In this document: one piece after another, positions 58,784 through 64,000 of the stretch
Layout of the letters: every line of letters begins with the position of its first letter
Numbering within the stretch: the first letter of the stretch is position 1
NCBI RefSeq assembly: GCF_014654365.1
Contig: NZ_BNAY01000001.1
Span: 1,550,001 to 1,614,000 of the forward strand
DNA from: Amycolatopsis oliviviridis
GTDB taxonomy: Bacteria; Actinomycetota; Actinomycetes; Mycobacteriales; Pseudonocardiaceae
DNA: 64,000 bases
Direction of reading: 5' to 3'
Made by a program: the position numbers and the translations under genes
Notes under the pieces: model-generated
The model's input: only the letters and a program-made list of their open reading frames with translations
What the model was told of the DNA's origin: nothing
The model's database searches: none

Positions 58784-60486
58784 GCCTCCTTGACGTTCGG
58801 GCGGCCGGCGGCCGGACGGGCCGCCTTGCGCTCCGAGCCCACCTGCTGCACGGCACCGAGGCCGAGGTTCTTCGGGTTGGACAGGACCTTCGACTTCGAC
58901 CGCGAGATCAAGGCGACCAGCGGGTGCGTCACGAGGTAGACCACGACGAGGTCGAGCACCGTCGACATACCGAGGGTGAACGCGAAGCCCTTGACCTCAC
59001 CGACGGCCAGCCAGTACAGGATCGCCGCGGCGAGGAAGCTGACCGCGTCGGACGCCAGGATCGTGCGCTGGGCACGGGACCAGCCGCGCGGCACCGCGGA
59101 CCGGAATGTCCTGCCTTCCCGGATTTCGTCCTTTAGTCGTTCGAAGTAGATGACGAACGAGTCGGCGGTGATACCGATCGCGATGATCAAGCCCGCCACG
59201 CCGGCGAGGTCGAGGGTGTACCCGATCCACCGCCCCAGCAACACCAGTACCGCGTAGACGAGGGAGAACGACAACGCGAGCGACAGGATCGTCAGCACAC
59301 CGAGCAGCCGGTAATAGAACAAGCAGTAGATGAAGACGATCAGCAGGCCGATACCGCCCGCGATCAGGCCCGCCTGCAGCGACGCGAGACCCAGCGTCGC
59401 GGACACCGTCGTCGCGTCCGAGGATTCGAACGACAGCGGCAGCGAGCCGTACTTCAGCACGTCCGCCAGGTCCTTCGCCTCGGACTGGCTGAACCGGCCG
59501 GTGATCTGGGTCTGGCCGCCCAGGATCGCGGACTGGATGGTCGGCGCGGAGACGACCTGCGTGTCGAGGACGAACGCGGCCTGCTTCTGGACGTTCTTCG
59601 AGGTGAAGTCGCCCCAGATCCGGGAGCCCTCACCCTTGAAGTTCAGGTTGACGACCCACTGGGAGTTCTGGGTGTCGTAGCCCGAGGAGGCGTCGGAGAT
59701 CTCCGTTCCGGGAAGGAACTCCGGCTCCAGCAGGTACTTCGCGGTGTTCTTGTCACCGCAGGCGACCAGCGGCTTGTCGGTGAGGTCGTTGCCGACCAGC
59801 GGGTCCGTCACCTTGGGGTCGCAGTTGAGGGCCGCGAAGGCCTTCTCGGCGGCCGCGGCCTGCTTCGCCTGGTCCGTCGAAAGCAGATCGGGGTTCTGCC
59901 GGAGACTCCGGGCTTCCTCGATCTCCTTCTTGGTCTGCTCGTCGGAGTCGCCACCGGGCTGCTGCTGCGGCGCACCGGCGGCGCCACCGCCACCGTTGGC
60001 CGGGCTGCTCGGCGGGGCGCTCGCGCCCGGGGCACCCGAGGACGCCGGCGGCGCCGATGAAGGGGCGCCCGAGGTCGGCGGGGTCGACGGCTGCGGAACC
60101 GGGGTCACCGGCTGCGACGTCACGACCTTCCGGAAGCCCAGCTTCGCGGTCTTGCCCAGGGTCTTGGCCTGGTCGCCCTGCTCACCGGGAACGGTGATGA
60201 CGACGTTGCTGCCGTCGAGGACGACCTCGGTGCCACCGACGCCGATACCGTTGACCCGGCGCTCGATGATCGAGCGGGCCTGTTCGAGGGACTCTCGCGG
60301 AGGATCGCCGCCGTCGGGATTACGGGCGGACAGGGTGACCCTCGTGCCGCCTTGCAGATCGATGCCGAGTTTCGGCGTCGGCTTGCCGCTACCGGTGAAG
60401 AACACCAGAGCGTACAGCGCCACCACGATCAGGGCGAAGAAGGCGAGATAGCGTCCCGGGCGGAGATGCCCGGCCGGTGCGGCCAC
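58780..60486 (-). CDS. secD: Protein translocase subunit SecD
   Basis: I take GTG 60486, which follows CGAGGAGACCG; a TTG start at 60525 is less likely. The 568 residues include a first helix (YLAFFALIVVALYALVFF), the SecD motif LGIDLQGGTRVTL, a large periplasmic domain and five helices (IAIGITADSFVIYFERLKDE). An unusually long Pro/Ser/Gly-rich stretch (residues ~130-185, such as TPPTSGAPSSAPPASSG) interrupts the P1 domain. secF follows with a GTGA overlap. A palindrome separates it from yajC. Confidence 0.95.
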   Translation of the reverse strand: MAAPAGHLRPGRYLAFFALIVVALYALVFFTGSGKPTPKLGIDLQGGTRVTLSARNPDGGDPPRESLEQARSIIERRVNGIGVGGTEVVLDGSNVVITVPGEQGDQAKTLGKTAKLGFRKVVTSQPVTPVPQPSTPPTSGAPSSAPPASSGAPGASAPPSSPANGGGGAAGAPQQQPGGDSDEQTKKEIEEARSLRQNPDLLSTDQAKQAAAAEKAFAALNCDPKVTDPLVGNDLTDKPLVACGDKNTAKYLLEPEFLPGTEISDASSGYDTQNSQWVVNLNFKGEGSRIWGDFTSKNVQKQAAFVLDTQVVSAPTIQSAILGGQTQITGRFSQSEAKDLADVLKYGSLPLSFESSDATTVSATLGLASLQAGLIAGGIGLLIVFIYCLFYYRLLGVLTILSLALSFSLVYAVLVLLGRWIGYTLDLAGVAGLIIAIGITADSFVIYFERLKDEIREGRTFRSAVPRGWSRAQRTILASDAVSFLAAAILYWLAVGEVKGFAFTLGMSTVLDLVVVYLVTHPLVALISRSKSKVLSNPKNLGLGAVQQVGSERKAARPAAGRPNVKEA

Positions 60487-60626
60487 TGTGCTTCGGTCTC
60501 CTCGGACGGACTGGGTTTTCCCCAATGGACTTGGCTGTTCACTCGCCGGACGGGAGTCCGGTGGTACCGCGAACCTGCCTCGATGACGATGCCCGGTGAA
60601 CGGGCACGACTATGACGACGGACACG

Positions 60627-60660
60627 CACGCAGCACCGAGACACTACTCGGTGCTGCGTG
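60627..60660. terminator. Hairpin between yajC and secD
   Basis: Perfect 14-bp stem (CACGCAGCACCGAG) with a 6-nt loop, 58 bp beyond the end of yajC. It may end the yajC transcript, or act as an attenuator for secD. Confidence 0.65.
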
Positions 60661-60718
60661 AGCCCGGCGTTGGCCCCGCACCTACGAAAGTCTGGTGTCG
60701 GGGATGGCCTTACAACCG

Positions 60719-61117
60719 CTACTTCTTGCCGTGCTCCAGCGGAGGAGCGATCTGCGCGCCCGTCTTCTCTTCGACGCGCTCGTCGTCCTTCGACTCGACG
60801 ACCGGCTCCTCGACGACGGCCTCGTCGTCGATGGTGTCCTCGTCGGTCTCGACGACCGGCTCGACCTTCTCGCGGACGGCCTGGCGCAGCCAGGTGGTCA
60901 CGACGCCGGGAGCGATCTCGAGGTCGATCGTGGTGTCGGCGGAGGCGTCGGCGACAGACGCGTAGAGACCGGAGGTGGTCATCACCCGGTCACCGGGAGC
61001 GAGGCTCGAGAGCAGCTCCTGCTGCGCTGCCGCCGCCTTCTTCTGCTTACGGGTGCCCATGACGAGCGGAATCGCCACAACGAGCATCAGGAGCAGCGGC
61101 AGCAATAACTGGTTCAT
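60719..61117 (-). CDS. yajC: Preprotein translocase subunit YajC
   Basis: The 132-residue protein has a single N-terminal helix (NQLLLPLLLMLVVAIPLVMG), then RKQKKAAAAQQELLSSLAPGDRVMTTSGLYASV, which matches YajC. The long acidic tail (EVPVVETDEDTIDDE-type) is typical of actinomycetes. It binds SecD-SecF. It lies upstream of secD on the same strand, with ruvB further upstream. Confidence 0.92.
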   Translation of the reverse strand: MNQLLLPLLLMLVVAIPLVMGTRKQKKAAAAQQELLSSLAPGDRVMTTSGLYASVADASADTTIDLEIAPGVVTTWLRQAVREKVEPVVETDEDTIDDEAVVEEPVVESKDDERVEEKTGAQIAPPLEHGKK

Positions 61118-61262
61118 GATTCTCCATTTCGAGCGGACGCCGCGCGGTGCGCTGTTTTGTCCGGTTTGGCGGGGTGTGCTCTACCCGAGTGTGCCAGGTG
61201 CCAGCGGAAACTCCACCACCACCCGTCGCCACCACGGGCCCCGGACCTCGTGAACGGTCCGG

Positions 61263-62336
61263 TCAGTCCTGGTCGAACAGGTTCGGGCCGCCCTGCTCGC
61301 CCCGGGTGGCACCGGCCGGAGCCGGCAGGCCGAGATGTTCCCACGCGGCCGCCGTGGCGACCCGGCCGCGAGGAGTGCGGGCGAGCATACCGGCGCGGAC
61401 CAGGTAAGGCTCACACACCTCTTCCACCGTAGTCGGTTCCTCCCCCACCGCGACGGCCAGCGTCGAAACGCCGACGGGGCCGCCGCCGAAGGACCGGACC
61501 AGCGCGGTCAGCACCGCGCGGTCGAGCCTGTCGAGGCCGAGTTCGTCGACGTCGTAGACCTCCAGCGCGGCGCGCGCGATCTTGCGCGTGACCTTGCCGT
61601 CGGCCCGGACCTCGGCGTAGTCGCGCACCCGGCGCAGGAGCCGGTTCGCGATCCGGGGTGTGCCGCGGGACCGGCGGGCGATCTCCGCGCAGCCGTCCCG
61701 GTCGATGTCGACGTCGAGGATCGTGGCGGCGCGGCGGGCGACGAGTTCCAGTTCGCTGTCGCTGTAGAACTCCATCTGGCCGGTGAAGCCGAACCGGTCG
61801 CGCAGCGGACCGGTCAGCGAACCGGATCGCGTCGTGGCTCCGACCAGCGTGAACGGCGCGATCTCCAGCGGGATGCTGGTGGCGCCGGGCCCCTTTCCGA
61901 CCACGACGTCGACGCGGAAGTCCTCCATCGCGAGGTACAGCATCTCCTCGGCGGGACGGGCGATGCGGTGGATCTCGTCGATGAACAGGACGTCGCCCGG
62001 CGCGAGATTGGACAGCATCGCGGCCAGGTCGCCCGCGCGTTCCAGCGCCGGTCCCGAAGTGATCCGGATGGCGGCGTTGAGCTCGGCGGCGACGATCATC
62101 GCCATACTCGTCTTGCCCAGCCCCGGCGGGCCCGAGAGCAGGACGTGATCCGGCGGGACACCCCGGCGTCGCGCGCTCTCCAGAACGAGTTCGAGCTGCT
62201 CACGCACCCGCGGCTGACCGACGAACTCGTCCAGTTTGCGCGGGCGCAGCGTGGTCTCGACCTCGCGTTCGCCGGTCTGTGGCAAAGCCGAAAGAGTCTC
62301 GTCGGCCTCGAATTCCGTCACGGCCTCATAGTCCAT
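61263..62336 (-). CDS. ruvB: Holliday junction helicase RuvB
   Basis: The 357-residue AAA+ ATPase has [20 protein letters not shown], Walker [19 protein letters not shown], Walker [20 protein letters not shown] and the sensor/arginine finger parts ([20 protein letters not shown]) with a C-terminal winged helix. It drives branch migration of Holliday junctions with RuvA. It starts 8 bp after ruvA. Confidence 0.96.
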   Translation of the reverse strand: MDYEAVTEFEADETLSALPQTGEREVETTLRPRKLDEFVGQPRVREQLELVLESARRRGVPPDHVLLSGPPGLGKTSMAMIVAAELNAAIRITSGPALERAGDLAAMLSNLAPGDVLFIDEIHRIARPAEEMLYLAMEDFRVDVVVGKGPGATSIPLEIAPFTLVGATTRSGSLTGPLRDRFGFTGQMEFYSDSELELVARRAATILDVDIDRDGCAEIARRSRGTPRIANRLLRRVRDYAEVRADGKVTRKIARAALEVYDVDELGLDRLDRAVLTALVRSFGGGPVGVSTLAVAVGEEPTTVEEVCEPYLVRAGMLARTPRGRVATAAAWEHLGLPAPAGATRGEQGGPNLFDQD

Positions 62337-62344
62337 GTGACGGG

Positions 62345-62944
62345 TTACCGCTTACGCCCGAGGGTGGCCAACGCGGCGCGCAGCACGGAGGACGTCGTGT
62401 GGCCTTCGCCCTCGCTGAGCACCTTGTCGACGGACTGCTCGGCCTGTTTGGCCGGGAAGCCGAGACCGGCGAGCGCCTCGACGACCTCGTTGCGCAGCGC
62501 GCCGGGCGCGACGACGGCCGGGGAGCCGTCGGTCGGGCCGGCGAGCGCGGTGACCTTGTCGCGCAGTTCGAGGGTGAGCCGCTCGGCGCCCTTGCGGCCG
62601 ATACCTGGCACCTGGGTGAGCACGGTGATGTTGCCTTCGACCAGCGCGGACCGCAGTTTGTCGGGGTCGAGGACGGCCAGCGTCGCCAGCGCGAGCCGCG
62701 GGCCGATCCCGGAGACCGTCTGCAGCAGGCCGAACAGTTCGCGGGCGTCGGCGTCGGCGAAACCGAACAGCGTCAAGGAGTCTTCGCGGACCACGAGCGC
62801 GGTGTGCAGCATCGCCTGCTCGCCGCGGCGAAGCGTCGCGAGGGTGGCGGGGGTGGCCTGCACGGCGAAGCCCACTCCCCCGACCTCGATCACGACGTGG
62901 TCGAGACCGATGGAGAGGATTTCTCCACGTACCGAGGAGATCAT
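62345..62944 (-). CDS. ruvA: Holliday junction protein RuvA
   Basis: ATG 62944 overlaps the ruvC stop (ATGA); 199 residues. Domain I begins [21 protein letters not shown], domain II has helix-hairpin-helix parts ([20 protein letters not shown] and [20 protein letters not shown]), and domain III ([21 protein letters not shown]) contacts RuvB. It binds the junction as tetramers. Confidence 0.96.
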   Translation of the reverse strand: MISSVRGEILSIGLDHVVIEVGGVGFAVQATPATLATLRRGEQAMLHTALVVREDSLTLFGFADADARELFGLLQTVSGIGPRLALATLAVLDPDKLRSALVEGNITVLTQVPGIGRKGAERLTLELRDKVTALAGPTDGSPAVVAPGALRNEVVEALAGLGFPAKQAEQSVDKVLSEGEGHTTSSVLRAALATLGRKR

Positions 62945-63540
62945 CGAGCCGCTCCCTGCGTCTTCGCTTCTTGTTGTTTGGCGCGCTGTGCCGCGGCGGC
63001 GAGCCTGGCCTTGTGGTTCTTGGCGATCTCGGCCGCCCTGGCTTCGGCTTCGGCGAGCCGGACGCGCATCGGTTCGCGCCACAGATGGCAGATCGCGAGC
63101 GCGAGCGCGTCCGCGGCGTCCGCCGGATGCGGTTTGACCTCGAGGCCGAGCAGTCGCATGACCATACCGGTGACCTGCGCCTTGTCCGCGCGGCCGGAGC
63201 CCGTGACGGCGGCCTTGACCTCACTCGGCGTGTGGAACACGACCGGCAGCCCGCGTTTCGCGGCCGCGAGCGCGACGACGCCGCCCGCCTGCGCCGTGCC
63301 CATCGCGGTGCGCACGTTGTGCTGCGCGAAGACCCGCTCCACGGCGACGGCTTCGGGCTTGTAGCGATCCATCCACCGCTCGGCGGCGTCGGAGATCCCC
63401 AGCAGCCGCACGGAAAGATCGGCGTCCGGCGGGGTCCGCACGACGTCGACGGCCACGGCGCGGACGGTGCGGCCCGTGCCGCCGTCGACCACTCCGAGCC
63501 CGCACCTGGTCAGACCGGGGTCGACCCCGAGTACCCGCAC
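62941..63540 (-). CDS. ruvC: Holliday junction resolvase RuvC
   Basis: The GTG at 63540 follows GGAGGAAAGC and gives 199 residues; an ATG at 63564 is less well placed. The catalytic carboxylates are visible: [28 protein letters not shown], and [15 protein letters not shown], where the two Asp complete the site. It cuts the junctions moved by RuvAB. The C-terminal tail is Ala/Lys/Gln-rich. First gene of ruvC-ruvA-ruvB. Confidence 0.96.
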   Translation of the reverse strand: MRVLGVDPGLTRCGLGVVDGGTGRTVRAVAVDVVRTPPDADLSVRLLGISDAAERWMDRYKPEAVAVERVFAQHNVRTAMGTAQAGGVVALAAAKRGLPVVFHTPSEVKAAVTGSGRADKAQVTGMVMRLLGLEVKPHPADAADALALAICHLWREPMRVRLAEAEARAAEIAKNHKARLAAAAQRAKQQEAKTQGAAR

Positions 63541-63614
63541 GCTTTCCTCCGCTCCGGCGAACATCAGTTCGAGATCCGAGGCTACCCGGAGGTGCCTCCC
63601 GGCAAGATGAGGAC

Positions 63615-64000
63615 ATGCCGAGCCCCGACGACTTCACCGCCCATCTGGGTCTCCAGCCGCTGCCCGTCGAGGGCGGCCGCTGGGCACAGAGCTGGCGTGA
63701 CGAGACCGCCTCCGCGATCTACTACCTGCTCGTCCCGCCGGAGACATCGGCGCCGCACCGGCTGGACCGGCTGGAGATCTACGCCCACCACGCCGGGGCG
63801 CCGGTGCGGATGCTGCTGCTGTATCCGGACGGCCGGATCGCACGGCCGGTGCTGGGTCCGGACGTCGCGGCCGGTCAGCGTCCGCAGGTGGGGGTGCCTG
63901 CCGGGGTCTGGCAGGCGTCGGTGAGTACCGGTGAGTGGAGCCTGGTCGGGACCGTGGTGGTGCCGCCTTATACGGACGACAGTGTGGAGTTCCGCTCGGC
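63615..64000 (+). CDS. DUF985 cupin-like protein (partial, C-terminus outside window)
   Basis: The ATG at 63615 opens a frame that continues to the window edge, showing about 128 residues. [29 protein letters not shown] followed by [30 protein letters not shown] matches the DUF985 (cupin_5) fold, a small jelly-roll protein of unknown function. The stop is not seen. It is divergent from ruvC. Confidence 0.85.
   Translation, partial: MPSPDDFTAHLGLQPLPVEGGRWAQSWRDETASAIYYLLVPPETSAPHRLDRLEIYAHHAGAPVRMLLLYPDGRIARPVLGPDVAAGQRPQVGVPAGVWQASVSTGEWSLVGTVVVPPYTDDSVEFRS

Noticed and set aside
1..64000. tRNA, rRNA, CRISPR arrays, prophage or transposase genes
   Set aside because: No cloverleaf, repeat-spacer array, integrase or transposase domain was seen on either strand.

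Overview
This window comes from a high-GC actinomycete chromosome. Several things point to the Pseudonocardiales, and most likely Amycolatopsis: strong GC bias at third codon positions, many GTG starts, the gene order secF-secD-yajC-ruvB-ruvA-ruvC with apt and rel next to it, a conservon-type signalling operon, a GerW-family protein, a SARP regulator, and long perfect intergenic palindromes. The genus is an inference from gene content and was not confirmed by any search. I see no rRNA, tRNA, CRISPR array, prophage, insertion sequence or transposase.

Region by region. Bases 1-9.6 kb hold the end-cut LigD-type polymerase gene, several one-component regulators (two TetR, GntR, ArsR), a lipoprotein agmatine deiminase, a nitrilase-family amidase, and an operon of a secreted penicillin-acylase-family enzyme and a membrane alpha/beta hydrolase. 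Bases 9.8-15.0 kb hold a lytic transglycosylase and the glyoxylate operon hyi-glxR-gcl. Bases 15.1-23.7 kb are mixed metabolism: a decayed formate-dehydrogenase iron-sulfur gene, two acetyltransferases, an epoxide hydrolase, a MerR regulator, a LysE exporter, a MetE-like protein and DNA polymerase IV. Bases 23.7-25.4 kb hold an S-adenosylhomocysteine riboswitch and ahcY. Bases 26.0-27.2 kb carry Ku and a small cysteine-rich protein. Bases 27.3-31.3 kb are a conservon (sensor kinase, roadblock, DUF742, GTPase) ending in a styrene-monooxygenase-like flavoprotein. Bases 31.5-36.0 kb are a TetR gene with a heterodimeric ABC exporter. Bases 36.1-46.0 kb hold a LigD phosphoesterase/pseudo-ligase, a STAS protein, a CYTH-CHAD protein, an XRE regulator, an erythromycin-esterase homologue, a large SARP and two DJ-1-fold proteins. 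Bases 47.0-63.5 kb turn to conserved core genes: YibE/F, MBL hydrolase, cyclophilin, rel, apt, secF, secD, yajC and ruvB-ruvA-ruvC, with a secreted metzincin-like protein between.

How the genes work together. Three separate loci (1-681, 26386-27240, 36098-37537) supply the pieces of bacterial non-homologous end joining: polymerase, Ku, and end-processing phosphoesterase. The ligase domain of the last has lost its nucleophilic lysine. The glyoxylate genes convert glyoxylate through tartronate semialdehyde to glycerate. rel, apt and the sec genes form the usual actinobacterial housekeeping neighbourhood.

The least-explained feature is a set of long, nearly perfect palindromes (arms 18-31 bp) scattered between genes, in at least two sequence families. 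Some sit where terminators would, but others lie between divergent or co-directional genes.
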